In this document: piece after piece, positions 1-11,300 of the stretch
Layout of the letters: each line of letters starts with the position of its first letter
How positions within the stretch are numbered: the first letter of the stretch is position 1
Assembly: GCA_964552655.1 (NCBI GenBank)
Contig: CAZKHG010000009.1
Location: forward strand, 33,528-97,527
DNA length: 64,000 nt
Source of the DNA: CAZKHG01 sp964552655
GTDB lineage: Bacteria; Bacteroidota; Bacteroidia; Bacteroidales; Tenuifilaceae
Reading direction: 5' to 3'
The notes under the pieces: generated by a model
Told to the model about the DNA's origin: nothing
The model's input: only the letters and a program-made list of their open reading frames with translations
Databases searched by the model: none
Made by a program: the position numbers and the translations under genes

Positions 1-2607
1 GGGTTCTGTCAGACTTTTTTCATGCTCAACCTCAACCGCTATGCCGCTTATATTTCTGTTCTTGGCGGCTAGAACATCAACTTCGTGCCGGTACGATTCA
101 AGAACATCTTTTGATTTTGATGCACCGCTGACAAAAGAATAGGTAATTACAATTTGTTTTTCCTGATTTTTTCGGTGGATATTGGGCTGTCCTTCGGAGT
201 AAAATATAGATGAAATCTCATCGAGGCTATGCATGCCCTGTTTTTCATCTGCTATTTGCAGGTTTTTAAGATCCTGGATATTCTTGTCCTGATTCTTGTC
301 TTGAAGGTTATTGTCCTCTCGGATTATGATGTCATACTCCTCGTCTCCCTGCTTAAGCTTTGCATTAGCCGACAGCTGCGAAGAGAAAGAATTCAGCTCG
401 GTGGCAACATTATACAACGGAATGCCAAATTCACTCATAAGCATTTGCTTAAAGGAAAGGTGTATTTCCGGGCGATTATTTGATATGTTCATGCTGGTTC
501 TTTCTATCGATTTTAACCCCTTTAGCTGGTAGCGGATATCTTCGGCCAGGCTTTTCATGCGGTCAAAATCCTGCCCTTTAATGTATATCCTCTCCTGTGA
601 TGATCCAATCCCTAAAAGTGCCATAAAATCCTCGGCCATACTATCAAAACCACCCATATCACCACCACCGCCTCCACCAGAAAATGAGGATTCAGAGGTG
701 CTTATCTCAACGCCTTGAATTTCGTTAAGGTCATTAATTGTTTTATTTTTTACATCGGCGTAATCTTTGCGGTCAATCTTTTTATAATCATCTTTTAAAT
801 CGATATTTATGATTACTCTTTCTTTGGTAATCCAAACCGAAACATCTTTAATCTCCTTTATTTCTGCTAATTTCTTTTCTAATTTAGTTGTTGTTACATC
901 AGCCTTTGCCAGGGTTGTGCCCGATGGAAAATTGCCATAAAGCCTTATGTTTTTATTTTCTACCTCGGTTAGGGCACTTGTACTGACAAGAAGCGAGAGG
1001 AAGGCTGAAATAAAAAAGAGGGTTAGTCCGGTAATTATGGTTGCTACAGGTCTTCTCATGCATGTTTTTAATACTACAATGTAGATCTGAACAACCCTGT
1101 TCCTGATAGATATTTTTTGATATACGCCCGCCTTCTTTTCCTTTGACAAAAAAGAGTGGGTTATAGCAGGTACTAGTAATAATGCGGTAAATAAAGATAC
1201 AACCAAAGTTGAAACAACCGAAACGCCAATATTTTTACCAAGTAATTTAATCAGATAAGCATCTGAAAAAATAAAAGGGATAAATATTGCCAGGGTTGTA
1301 AGTGTTGATGCTAAAATAGATCTCCAAACCTCTGATGCTCCCTGCACCACAGCCCTATCGACCGGATGGTTTATGGAGCGCAACCTGTATATATTTTCCA
1401 GCACCACAATGCTGTTGTCAACCAGCATACCAACGGCAAGAGCAATACCAACAAGTGTTATTGTATTTATTGTAATTCCAAACGCGTAGAAGAAATTAAA
1501 AGCTGCAAAAATTGATATCGGAATGCTAACGCCAATAAGTGTAACTAATTTCAGGTTTCTTAAAAAAATCCAAAGGACAAATACCGCGAGTATGGCTCCG
1601 GTAAGTGCCAGGTTGATGATTTTATTAATGTTTTTTTCCAGATCCTCTGCGCTGTTCTTTTGGATAATAATCTGTACATCTTTGTGGCTATATTTCTGGT
1701 TAATTTTATCTATGGCGCTTTTGACCCTGCGCGACAATTCAATAAGATTGGTTTGATCGTCATTATCCAGCAAAACAGAAACTGCGTTTTGACCATTAAC
1801 CCTGCTAATGTTGTCTTGTTCTTTTAACCCATAAAAAATAGTGGATACATCCTTAAGAAGAATAGGGCCAGGGGCAACTACTATATTTTCGATTTCTGAT
1901 ATTTTATCGTATTCGGCCGAAATATGAACAAAATACCTTTGCCCTGATTCGTAAACTTTCCCAACATAAGTTCTGCTACCCGATCCTTCTGAAATGGCAC
2001 TACGAACCTTTGCTGGGGTTAGTTTAAAGGCTTTACAAGCCTCTGGTTTTAACAAGACCTCTATGCTTTTCTGACGACCTCCATAAACGCTTACCGAAGC
2101 AATTCCATCAATATTTTCCAGTTCGGGTTTAATTTTTCGTTCGGCCAAACTTCTCAGGCGATCTTCTCCTCCTCCACCACGAAGCTGAAGCTCCATAAAA
2201 TCACCGGTAATCATGCTTAGATCAATCTTTGTGACCTCAACAAAAAAATTGGTGGGCAAGGTTGTCTTTGTTTGATTTATCTTTTCCTGGAGTTTAAGAT
2301 AGGCGTAGTTAAAGTTGATTGATTTTTTGAAACGAACTGAAATAAACCCTTGCTGGGATGAGGCATTTGATTCTACCTTTTCAACACCTTCAATAGTTCC
2401 TATTGCTCCTTCAAGTGGAATAATGGCCTTGCTTTCCATGTATTTTGGATCCACCTCAATTGGAGAGCCAACCTGAACAAATAGCATTGGAAGTTCGGCG
2501 TTGGGGTAAAGTTCCACCTGAAGCTGTTTATAGGAGAAATACCCAAGCAGGGTAACGCCTGCAAACAACATGCTAATCAGAACTTTTCTATGTATTGTAA
2601 AATTCAT
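1..2607 (-). CDS. RND efflux permease (AcrB-like), C-terminus beyond window
   Basis: This is a proton-driven inner-membrane permease of a tripartite pump. The frame is open from the ATG at 2605-2607 to the left edge, so 869 residues are visible and the last transmembrane bundle is missing. An N-terminal membrane anchor is followed by porter-domain sequence and the TM4 motif GMLVDNSIVVLEN, with Asp397-Asn398 where AcrB has two adjacent Asp. A glycine-rich run lies near residue 645 in the second periplasmic domain. The start is one base past the stop of the upstream permease, which suggests coupled translation and a hetero-oligomeric pump like MdtBC. The family call is firm; the substrate is unknown. 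Confidence 0.93.
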   Translation of the reverse strand, partial: MNFTIHRKVLISMLFAGVTLLGYFSYKQLQVELYPNAELPMLFVQVGSPIEVDPKYMESKAIIPLEGAIGTIEGVEKVESNASSQQGFISVRFKKSINFNYAYLKLQEKINQTKTTLPTNFFVEVTKIDLSMITGDFMELQLRGGGGEDRLRSLAERKIKPELENIDGIASVSVYGGRQKSIEVLLKPEACKAFKLTPAKVRSAISEGSGSRTYVGKVYESGQRYFVHISAEYDKISEIENIVVAPGPILLKDVSTIFYGLKEQDNISRVNGQNAVSVLLDNDDQTNLIELSRRVKSAIDKINQKYSHKDVQIIIQKNSAEDLEKNINKIINLALTGAILAVFVLWIFLRNLKLVTLIGVSIPISIFAAFNFFYAFGITINTITLVGIALAVGMLVDNSIVVLENIYRLRSINHPVDRAVVQGASEVWRSILASTLTTLAIFIPFIFSDAYLIKLLGKNIGVSVVSTLVVSLFTALLLVPAITHSFLSKEKKAGVYQKISIRNRVVQIYIVVLKTCMRRPVATIITGLTLFFISAFLSLLVSTSALTEVENKNIRLYGNFPSGTTLAKADVTTTKLEKKLAEIKEIKDVSVWITKERVIINIDLKDDYKKIDRKDYADVKNKTINDLNEIQGVEISTSESSFSGGGGGGDMGGFDSMAEDFMALLGIGSSQERIYIKGQDFDRMKSLAEDIRYQLKGLKSIERTSMNISNNRPEIHLSFKQMLMSEFGIPLYNVATELNSFSSQLSANAKLKQGDEEYDIIIREDNNLQDKNQDKNIQDLKNLQIADEKQGMHSLDEISSIFYSEGQPNIHRKNQEKQIVITYSFVSGASKSKDVLESYRHEVDVLAAKNRNISGIAVEVEHEKSLTEP

Positions 2608-2608
2608 A

Positions 2609-5600
2609 TCAGCCCTTATGAAAATAATCGGTTACCTTGCCGAGAAGGTCATAAAAACAAGGAATAATAATCAAAGAAAGTATTGTTGATGTAGTTAGGC
2701 CACCAATAACCGCCCAGGCCATTGGTGCCCGCAAGGCTGAACTATCACCAAAACCAACAGTTAACGGTATTAACGCAAGGATGGTGGTAAGGCTTGTCAT
2801 CAGAATAGGCCTGATTCTCTGACCAGCAGCAGTCAGAATTGCGTTTCTCCGCTGGTACCCTTCGCCTATAAGCTGGTTTATCCTGTCCACTAAAATAATT
2901 GCATTATTTACAGCAATTCCAACCAGCATGATTATTCCGATTAATGCCATAATATTTAATGGTTTCCCGATTATCAGGAATGTTATGATGGATCCCGATA
3001 CAGCCATTGGAACCGTAAAGAGTATAATAAACGGATGAATAAACGATTCAAACTGTGAGGCCATTACCATATAAACTAACAGAATAGAGAGCATCAGGGC
3101 AAAGCCGAGGCTTTTCATCGATTCATCTCTCTTTTCCTCTTCCCCTGTGATTTTTACGCGATAATCGGGGGATATTCCAATTTCTGAAATGGATGATTCA
3201 ATTTCTTTCGCAACCTTATCAAGTGGAAGGTTCTTTTGGAGTTGAGCATCAATCCTGACAACCCGGGTTTGGTTACGGTGTAAAATTTCTCTTGGCGAAA
3301 GTTTTTGCTTAAGTACTGCAACTTCGTCAAGCCTATACTCTCCGCTTCCCGACCTAACTTTTAAACCCCCAAGTTCGGATAGATTAACATCTGGCATTCT
3401 GATTGTTATATCATCAATTTCACCCCGGTATTCAAACTGACCGGAATTTTTACCTTCCAGCTGATCTTTAATTTGACTGATAATTGAAGCGGTGGTAAGG
3501 TTAAACATATTGGCACGAACCCTGTCCACAACTACCTCAACTTCAGGCGATCCTGCTTCTGTTGTAGTCTGAATGTTATAGATTGAAGAGACGTTCTGCA
3601 TTTTTTCTTTGATCAATTCGGCATACCGTTCAAGTTGATCCAGGTTCTCCCCGCTAACCTCAACCGAAACAGGCATCTTATCGGTGCCCAAAATAGTTTT
3701 CAAAGAGGTTTCATCCTGTTTAAACCCCAGCTCAACCCCCGGGATACTGCCAATAGCCTTATTAATAGTTTCAATCATTTTGTTTGATACAAGGTTGCTC
3801 TCTTCATCCAGAATAATTTTGATTGATGAGCTGCTTTCCCCCTTGAAAATTGCCTTTGTATCGCTTTCATTAACAGCAGCGGGACCAATCTGACAATAAA
3901 TATTTTTAACCTCTTTTGGATAAAGCTCATTAATGATGTTTTCAAGATTTTCTGTTGCCGAAGCAGTTCTTTCAAGGGTTGTCCCCTCGGGCATTTTCAA
4001 CTCAATCTCAAATTCCTTTGAATCCGTTTTAGGCATAAATTCGGTACCAATTAGAGGAATCATAAAATAGGTCGAGCCTAGCAAGACTAAAGTTAGGACA
4101 AGTATTATATTCCGATGATTTAAAACTTTTTCTAAAAAACCCGGGTAATTAACGAATTGAAGCGATTTGGTTTTTTTGAATACGGTTGATTTCCGGTATA
4201 AGCGGTGAAAAAACATAGGCATAACGAGTATAGCCACAAAAAGCGATGAGAGAAGAGAAAAAGTAACCGTCCATGCCTGATCTTTAAAAAGTGCACCAGA
4301 CTCGCCATGCAGATAAACAATCGGCAAAAAAACAACGATTGTGGTTATTGTTGATGCGGTTATTGCATTTCCAACCTGAGCGGTACCGTTTATTGCAGCA
4401 TCTTCAACAGTTGATCCTTCATCTTTTAACCGAAACATATTTTCCAGTACTACAATGGCATTATCAACCAGCATACCAGCACCCAAAGCCAATCCGCCAA
4501 GGGTCATAATATTTAACGATAAGTCGCTAAAATACATCAGGGTAAATGTTGCAATAATTGAAATTGGCATTGAAATGCTAACTATCAGGGTGGAGCCTAT
4601 CCTTCTTAAAAAGACAAAGAGGACAAATACTGCAAGCAGCATCCCGATTAAAGCAGAATCCCTTACTTCTCCCACTGCGCTTTTTATGAAACGGCCCTGG
4701 TTGGAGATGATTGTAAATTGATACCCTGAAAGCGTCTTTTGTATCTCTTTAAGTTTTTTTTCAATTTGTTCTATCGCTTTAACTGTATTAAAACGGGTTT
4801 CTTTATATATAGACAAACCTATACAACGTTTTCCGTTAAGTTTCACAATATTGATTGGTTTTTGCTCTTTTACTTCTACTCTGGCTACTTCCTTTAAGAA
4901 TATTGGCGCCTTTTCGGTAAATGTGTTATTCGTTTCAACCTGTTTAAAACCAACAATAATATTCTCAAAATCAGAAGGACTTTTGATACCGCTCACTCCC
5001 TTAATGATGTATTGTACCCCCGATTCTGTTATCCTGCCACCAGATACATTTTGAATGGCGCTTTGAATTTTTTGCGAAATATCATCGGCTGTAAGGTTAA
5101 ATGCCTTCATGCGATACTGGTCGGTAGTGACAAGAAGTTCGGTTTTTGTTGTTCCCGCAGTTTTTAAATCTGCAACTCCTTCCAGTCTTACCATTTCGTT
5201 CCTGATATAATTCTCTGAAATACGTCGCATTGCATCCAGATCAGAACCATTTTTCTGGTTCATGGCAATAAGCATAATTGGCTCTGCGTTGGGGTCGTGT
5301 TGGGTTATGGTAATCTGGTCAATCCCTTTGTCCTGGTTGTAGGTGCTGAGCGCTTTCTGAATGTCAAGGTAGGCTTCATCCATATCTTTATTCCAGGCAT
5401 ATTCAATGGTTATTTGCGCTGAACCCACCCTTGATACCGAATAAACCTGAACAACATCCCGCTGACGAATTGCAAGCGCCTCAATATTCTCAACATACTG
5501 CTTTTCTATCTCCTCCGGGGGGCGCTCTCCTGCTTTAATCTCAACAAAAATCCGCGGCGATTGCAGGTTCGGAAAAAGCTCAAGGTTAAGTTTATCATAT

Positions 5601-5686
5601 GATATATACCCTAAAACCAATATTCCCAAAATAATCATTGAAACCGATACCGGGTATTTTACCGAAAACCAGGTTAGTTTTTTCAT
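2609..5686 (-). CDS. RND efflux permease (AcrB-like)
   Basis: This is a complete inner-membrane RND transporter of 1025 residues, the usual length for the family. It starts with a cytoplasmic stub and TM1 (about residues 14-30). TM4 carries LVDNAIVVLEN with Asp408-Asn409, and TM10 carries GIAVNNAIILVDR, where Asn replaces the AcrB Lys940-type residue. Single-Asp relays of this kind are familiar in Bacteroidota pumps, so I take it to be active. It lies between the adaptor gene (114-bp gap) and a second permease (1-bp gap). One adaptor and one outer-membrane channel therefore serve two permeases. The substrate cannot be inferred. Confidence 0.95.
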   Translation of the reverse strand: MKKLTWFSVKYPVSVSMIILGILVLGYISYDKLNLELFPNLQSPRIFVEIKAGERPPEEIEKQYVENIEALAIRQRDVVQVYSVSRVGSAQITIEYAWNKDMDEAYLDIQKALSTYNQDKGIDQITITQHDPNAEPIMLIAMNQKNGSDLDAMRRISENYIRNEMVRLEGVADLKTAGTTKTELLVTTDQYRMKAFNLTADDISQKIQSAIQNVSGGRITESGVQYIIKGVSGIKSPSDFENIIVGFKQVETNNTFTEKAPIFLKEVARVEVKEQKPINIVKLNGKRCIGLSIYKETRFNTVKAIEQIEKKLKEIQKTLSGYQFTIISNQGRFIKSAVGEVRDSALIGMLLAVFVLFVFLRRIGSTLIVSISMPISIIATFTLMYFSDLSLNIMTLGGLALGAGMLVDNAIVVLENMFRLKDEGSTVEDAAINGTAQVGNAITASTITTIVVFLPIVYLHGESGALFKDQAWTVTFSLLSSLFVAILVMPMFFHRLYRKSTVFKKTKSLQFVNYPGFLEKVLNHRNIILVLTLVLLGSTYFMIPLIGTEFMPKTDSKEFEIELKMPEGTTLERTASATENLENIINELYPKEVKNIYCQIGPAAVNESDTKAIFKGESSSSIKIILDEESNLVSNKMIETINKAIGSIPGVELGFKQDETSLKTILGTDKMPVSVEVSGENLDQLERYAELIKEKMQNVSSIYNIQTTTEAGSPEVEVVVDRVRANMFNLTTASIISQIKDQLEGKNSGQFEYRGEIDDITIRMPDVNLSELGGLKVRSGSGEYRLDEVAVLKQKLSPREILHRNQTRVVRIDAQLQKNLPLDKVAKEIESSISEIGISPDYRVKITGEEEKRDESMKSLGFALMLSILLVYMVMASQFESFIHPFIILFTVPMAVSGSIITFLIIGKPLNIMALIGIIMLVGIAVNNAIILVDRINQLIGEGYQRRNAILTAAGQRIRPILMTSLTTILALIPLTVGFGDSSALRAPMAWAVIGGLTTSTILSLIIIPCFYDLLGKVTDYFHKG

Positions 5687-5800
5687 TATTCAATATTTTT
5701 TTTGATACTCAAAATATTTTGTTCGTTCATTAATGGCTGGAATTAATGGAAAAATGTTTTTATCATTTTGTTTTACAGCACATTACGAATTCAGTGGTTG

Positions 5801-6856
5801 TTATTTTAAAACTTTCACCTTTGAGTTATCTTTCAACGTTTCAAAGCCTTTGATAACCAACCGTTCGTTTTCTTTTAGCCCATCTAGAACCTCTAGTTCG
5901 GTATTGGTTTCTAACCCAAGAGTAAGGATTCTTTGTTTTGCGGAACTTTTATCAACAATAAATACATATTTGCCTTGCTCGCCATTAAGCACAAGTTCTT
6001 TGTTGATGACTATTGTATTATCTTTTCTTTTGGTAATGATATCGGCATTTACAAACATTCCCGGCCTAAGCTTCATCTGCTCATTATTTATCAACAACTT
6101 ACCCTTAAAGGTTCTCGTTTCAACGCTAATTGCAGGCGAAAGCTCCCAAACGGTACCAGCCAGGGTGTCTCCCGGTAAATTGTAATTGGTAATACGAACT
6201 GGTTGGTTGGGCTGAACCTGCGAAATCACTTTTTCGGGCAAGTTAATTTCAAGGTACATTTTGGTGAAGCTCATTATTGTTACCAGATTTTGACCCGTAT
6301 TCATTCTAACTCCCAGCGTATAATAGGGCAAGTCGGTAATTACACCATCGAAAGGCGAAGAAATCTTCATCTTCTCCAGCTTTAATTTTGCATTCTCATA
6401 ATCGTACCTGGCGTTTGTGTACTGTACTTCTGAGTTTCTCAGTTCTCTAAGGGTTACGCCACCTTTATCGTAAAGTGATTGCTGCTTTTCAAATTCGTTC
6501 TTTGAGAGTTCAAGGTTTAGCCGTTTCGATTCAATTGCAATCTGATTTTCATACTCCTTGTCCTCTATCTCGATTATTACCTCCCCGGCGCTAACCTTGT
6601 CCCCAAGCTTGAACGTCTTACCCGTTTGTGGATTTGTTTTGAGGTTATAGAAACCCGCTATCTCCGATTTGAATTCCGCTTTTTGCATGGGGTAAACCGT
6701 TCCGTTGGTATTTACCACTTGTTCAATTGATCTAATTTTAATATTCTCAACAGAAACCGGCGATTCAACCTCCGCTTCGGTGTTTTCATTTCCCCGGTTA
6801 CAGGATGTTATAATACTAAAAACACCCAGGATTGGTATTAAATATTTTGATTTCAT
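5801..6856 (-). CDS. RND pump periplasmic adaptor lipoprotein (HlyD/AcrA family)
   Basis: This is the membrane fusion protein that links the RND permeases to the TolC-like channel. The N-terminus is a lipoprotein signal ending in ITSC at about residue 19, so it is probably lipid-anchored. Next come a biotinyl-lipoyl-like half with GDKVSAGEVIIEIED, an alpha-helical hairpin (about 100-170), the second lipoyl half with SPFDGVITDLP, and beta-barrel and membrane-proximal domains. At 351 residues it is normal for the family. The gene ends 114 bp before the first permease and starts 12 bp after the channel gene. Confidence 0.94.
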   Translation of the reverse strand: MKSKYLIPILGVFSIITSCNRGNENTEAEVESPVSVENIKIRSIEQVVNTNGTVYPMQKAEFKSEIAGFYNLKTNPQTGKTFKLGDKVSAGEVIIEIEDKEYENQIAIESKRLNLELSKNEFEKQQSLYDKGGVTLRELRNSEVQYTNARYDYENAKLKLEKMKISSPFDGVITDLPYYTLGVRMNTGQNLVTIMSFTKMYLEINLPEKVISQVQPNQPVRITNYNLPGDTLAGTVWELSPAISVETRTFKGKLLINNEQMKLRPGMFVNADIITKRKDNTIVINKELVLNGEQGKYVFIVDKSSAKQRILTLGLETNTELEVLDGLKENERLVIKGFETLKDNSKVKVLK

Positions 6857-6868
6857 AGCATTGAAGAT

Positions 6869-8350
6869 TTATCTGTTCTTATTAATAAGTTGTGCAGGAA
6901 CTATGCTTTCGTTCTTTTCAAAATCGTATAGTGTTTGGATTTTCAGATTGAGCAATTCTAGCTTATAGTTGATAAGTGCCTGGGCATAGTCCATTTTTTT
7001 TTGGGATAATTGGTTTTGGTAAAGATTCAAATCCATCCCGGTAAGATCGCCATTCTTGTATCGCTCTAGGTTGATTTCATATGTCAGCTCTGCGTTTCTT
7101 TGGTTAGTTTTGGCAATCTCAATCTGATCCAGCTGATTTTGAAGGTTTCGGTAAACTTTTCGAATATCAATTTCAATCTGCTTTTTCTCCTGGTCGGCAT
7201 TAATATGCTCCACCTCAATAGCGGCTTCCTGGGCTTCAATTCTTGCTTTTTTTTCGCCCCAATCAAAAATTGGAACATTAAAAGAAATTGCCACCCTGGG
7301 GCTTTGGGTTGGTTTTGAGTAAATATCCGGAAGGTTTTCATTGTCCCCAACTATGCCAACCGATAGCTGTAAGTCACCTTTAAACTCATTTAACGCCTTT
7401 GTTCTGATTAGCTGAAACTGAGATTGTTCAATGCTAATTTCCCGTTGTCTTATTTCCATTCTGGCGGCCAAAGCCTGATCAATAGCTTTGTTTATTTCTA
7501 CCTCAACTGGATTGGTTGTAATATCCGTCAATACTACAAAATCCTCATTAAGGCTCATGCCAACAAAATTTTTAAACTCGTCTTTTGCATTCTCAAGCGA
7601 TACCTGTTTGTTTTTAAGCGCAGATTTTGATGTTGCAAGGTTTAACTCAGCCTGATAAAGCTCCTCCTTTCGGGCAAGGCCAGCTTCCACTTTATTCTTT
7701 ATTATTTCAAAATTCTTTTCTGTATTTGCCAATTCATCCCTGGCTATTTTGAGGCTCATTTGAGCCATATAAATGTTATAGAAGAATTGCGATACATTTT
7801 TTTCAAGGCTTAACCTTTGCATAGCATAGCTGAGGTTTGAGTTTTCATAATCAAGTTCAAGTTCTTTAAGTTGCAGCCTGGTTTTATTGTATGTAAACAG
7901 CGGTTGATTATAGCTAAGGTAAAGGTTATTATTAAATGATTTCTGGGTGGAGTTTTGGAAATCGTTAAAGCTTTTTTGCCAGCCAAAATCATTAATTAAT
8001 GAAACAGTGCCGTCAGTAATAAGAATGGGTTGGCTAACCCTAAATTGCGTTCCGGATTTAGTTAGCTCGGAGGTAACCCATTTGTTGAACGAACCATTGA
8101 ACTCTCTTTGCCTGCTATATTCAATTGGACTAACATCTAATGAGAATTTTGACTTAAGCCCTGCCCTTTGCGCTTCCAGGTTTTTTTGAGAACGAACTAA
8201 GCTTAGATATGATGATCGAATATTGGGGCTGTTTGTTTCAGCTATTTTAAGCGCCTCCTCCATCGTGAGTAGTTTCTGTGCGCATATACATTCGGCCATC
8301 AGCAGAAAAAATCCACTGCTAACAAGTCGTACTAGTTGATTAAATTTCAT
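6869..8350 (-). CDS. TolC-family outer membrane efflux channel
   Basis: This is an outer-membrane factor that forms the exit duct of the tripartite pump. The protein has 493 residues with a signal peptide (about 1-24, ending ICAQ). Two OEP repeats rich in long amphipathic coiled-coil helices follow, with typical phrases such as NLATSKSALKNKQVSLE and EKKQIEIDIRKVYRNL. The C-terminal repeat ends with a Leu/Asn-rich helix before a short tail. It lies first in the channel-adaptor-permease-permease order and 24 bp after the ABC permease gene, so it is probably on the same transcript as the ABC genes. Confidence 0.94.
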   Translation of the reverse strand: MKFNQLVRLVSSGFFLLMAECICAQKLLTMEEALKIAETNSPNIRSSYLSLVRSQKNLEAQRAGLKSKFSLDVSPIEYSRQREFNGSFNKWVTSELTKSGTQFRVSQPILITDGTVSLINDFGWQKSFNDFQNSTQKSFNNNLYLSYNQPLFTYNKTRLQLKELELDYENSNLSYAMQRLSLEKNVSQFFYNIYMAQMSLKIARDELANTEKNFEIIKNKVEAGLARKEELYQAELNLATSKSALKNKQVSLENAKDEFKNFVGMSLNEDFVVLTDITTNPVEVEINKAIDQALAARMEIRQREISIEQSQFQLIRTKALNEFKGDLQLSVGIVGDNENLPDIYSKPTQSPRVAISFNVPIFDWGEKKARIEAQEAAIEVEHINADQEKKQIEIDIRKVYRNLQNQLDQIEIAKTNQRNAELTYEINLERYKNGDLTGMDLNLYQNQLSQKKMDYAQALINYKLELLNLKIQTLYDFEKNESIVPAQLINKNR

Positions 8351-8374
8351 ATTGTGTATATTAAAATATCATTA

Positions 8375-11300
8375 TCAATCAATCTTTATAAACTTAACAG
8401 CATCTGCAATCACCATTTTGGCTGTTGTTTTGTTCGAAAGTTCCACTCTGGGAGATGATCCTGCCGAAAAAAAGTAGGTGCCTAAATGTGTCCATCCGGT
8501 TTCGGCATTCCTTAAATCCAAAACAGGGTTATCGGTACCGTCATCGTGAACAATTAAAAAACGGTATTCCCCAAGTATATTGTTTTTGATGTATTCTTCA
8601 TCCGGGATATAAACGTGATAGTAAACTTCATAAAACCCCGATTTTTCTAATTTAGGACTCCAGATCGCTTTACGCTCGCCTTCTCCGCTACGACAATAGT
8701 GAATTGAAAGAACATTATTCCCGTAGTATGTTGAACCAATTGATTTTTTCCAGTTTATTGGTGCCCGCCACCATCGAAACCAGCTATACTCATCATTTTT
8801 ATTATCCCTGAAATTATCTAAAAAATTGGGGAGAATGCCACTTGTGGCTGGTTGGATAACAGTAAATAAAGAGTCCTCGTTATCAACAACGATTTCATTT
8901 GCATTGATATCCTCTTTGACAACTATTTCACCTTCGTGCAATTTGCCATTGGGGGATTCTTTTATATCTGATAGGGTTAGGGTTATCACCGAAGGAATGT
9001 TCTTTGAAACCATTGTATTGAATGAGACCGATCGGGGTTCTTTATAAAGAATACACGTAATATCCTTGGTTTCATTTGCTTTTAGAAGAACGGTTTTGAT
9101 GTATGTTTCCGGTTCTGTATTTAATGTTCCTGGCTGATTTTTATCGCTTAGTGTAAACTTTACCTGAATGATTCCATCGGTGCTTTCGGTATTTTTTACC
9201 CTGAATGAAACCTGGGTTCTAAGCCGGTCAATATCCCTGACCTTTTCTGCTTTTACATTTGTAATCTGATATCCGGGTATCTGCTTGCCGTTAAACCAAA
9301 CATTCAAAAACGCATCCATTTGGATGTTGAATGCTTTAGATACATTGTTCTTGAACAGATTGAATTCGTAGTTATTAAAGCTATTATTATTGATTAAATC
9401 AGTAATGTAGTGTTTAAAAGTTAGTTCGCCAGCAACAGACTGAATGATTGAAAACAACATCTCTCCCTTCATGTTCACCACCCTGTCAACCAAAGCAAAA
9501 TCCTGCCTGTTTTTTAGGATTTCTGCAAACGAAGATTCTTTAAGTTTTTTGTTTGCTCTTTCTGAGTCTGTTAAGCGGTTAATTTCCCAAAAATTTGTGG
9601 GTTGCTTTTTCCCTTGATTTTTAAAAAAAGATTGTAAACACCTATCAATTATCGGGTACTCAGGGGATTCAAGATAAAATCGTGAATCATAAAACATGGG
9701 AAAAAGGTTATACGGGTTGTTTACGTTTTGAATTTGACCACTCTCATCATCATTATTTGCACTTATGGTTGTTTTGGTAAAACTCTCCACAAAACGATCA
9801 ATTGCCCGCACCTCAATCTCCTGATCACTTAGCTTTCCTTCGCCAGAATAACTTCCCCATCTTTTAATGCGATTTATGGTTCGTTTGAAGTCAGCATTTT
9901 CAATTGTTGCCCCTTTTTCTGGAACTAATAACAACTCCGGTTGGGTGTTTTCCATTGAACCGCTCCATGGTCGTTGATATGAAATATAGTGAATAGGGGT
10001 TTCCACAATCGAAAATCGTTTAAACGGGTAAACCAACATTACCTTTCTCGAGTAGTCGGCAAAACGGTTCCTGAAAATAGTTTCAATTGTATCCGGTTTT
10101 ATTTTTTCAAACATGCCCTTGAAATAATCATGCCCGGGATGAAAATATACCGAGAAGCTTAGTGAATCTTTTTGAAAACTTTTTGTGATAAAATTTCCGA
10201 TTACCAGGGTCAGTGCAGGCAATTTAACCTCCGGTTTAAATGAAAAGATGTTTCCGGTTCTTTGAACTTCCCCCTGTGATATAGCGAATAAACTATCGTT
10301 TGTTTCGACATTCAGGGAAAAGTAGCTAAACCATTTTTTATACCAAGTATTGCTATTGGTGCAAAAGCTAACTCCCGGCTGGGGATACCATTCAGCCTCG
10401 GGTGTCAACAAAATATATTTCTTTGTTAAATACACCGATCTTCTGCCTAATCGGTAAAATTCAGAATTTGCTATTTTGCGTCTGCTCTCATCAACATCAA
10501 GAAACATGGCATTTTCAATTATAGTTCCTGAATAAATAAAGCTGATATTTGCACTGTCGCCCGTTTTAATATTTAACCCTTTTTCAATGATGATAAGATG
10601 TTCATTGCGTATATATTCTACCTTGTTGTTATCTATTTTGATTTCCTTCAGCTTCAACCCAGGATTTAATCTGAAAACGGATGCTGAAATATTTTCAGAA
10701 TTGCTGTTTGAAACTGTTAAATTGCACGTACCTTCTAAACCGTTCCCGGTTTGCTTAATTTTAATATTGTAGGAGATTGGTCTAAGAACAGGTGTTTTTG
10801 AATACTCGTTGTTAATTCCTATTAGTTTTTCTCTATAATTAACTCCTTTTACAAGATTGTTCGTATATAAAATGCCGGTTAATATTGTTAGCGCTGCAAA
10901 TCCGGCAGCGAAAAGATAGGGCGCTAGAGTTCTGTTACCCGAACGCGGCAACCGCCTAAAAACACCAATGGTTAAAAATATCAAACTTAAACCGGCAAAA
11001 AAATACATCAGTCTTTGCCCAATTGATAGAACAGGATTATCAAATCCGGTTATATCAGAGGTTATCATGGGAACATTCAGGCCAAACTGATCAAATAAAT
11101 AGGAATAATCCCCTTTCAAATAAAAAAGAGATACGCCCAGCAAGCCCAGTAATATTAAAAATGTGATTGCCTGATTGCGAAGAATCGTCATCATTACAAA
11201 AGATAGACCTGTGATAAAAATCAGGGTGGGAATTGGAATTAACAGGTAGTAATATAAGTAAGCCAATGGGTTAAAGCCCATATTGGGGGCAATCATATTA

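Noticed and set aside
5733..6185. Plus-strand frame of 150 codons opposite the adaptor gene
   Set aside because: It is an antisense shadow with Ser/Phe/Leu-rich composition and has no start context or homology I recognise.
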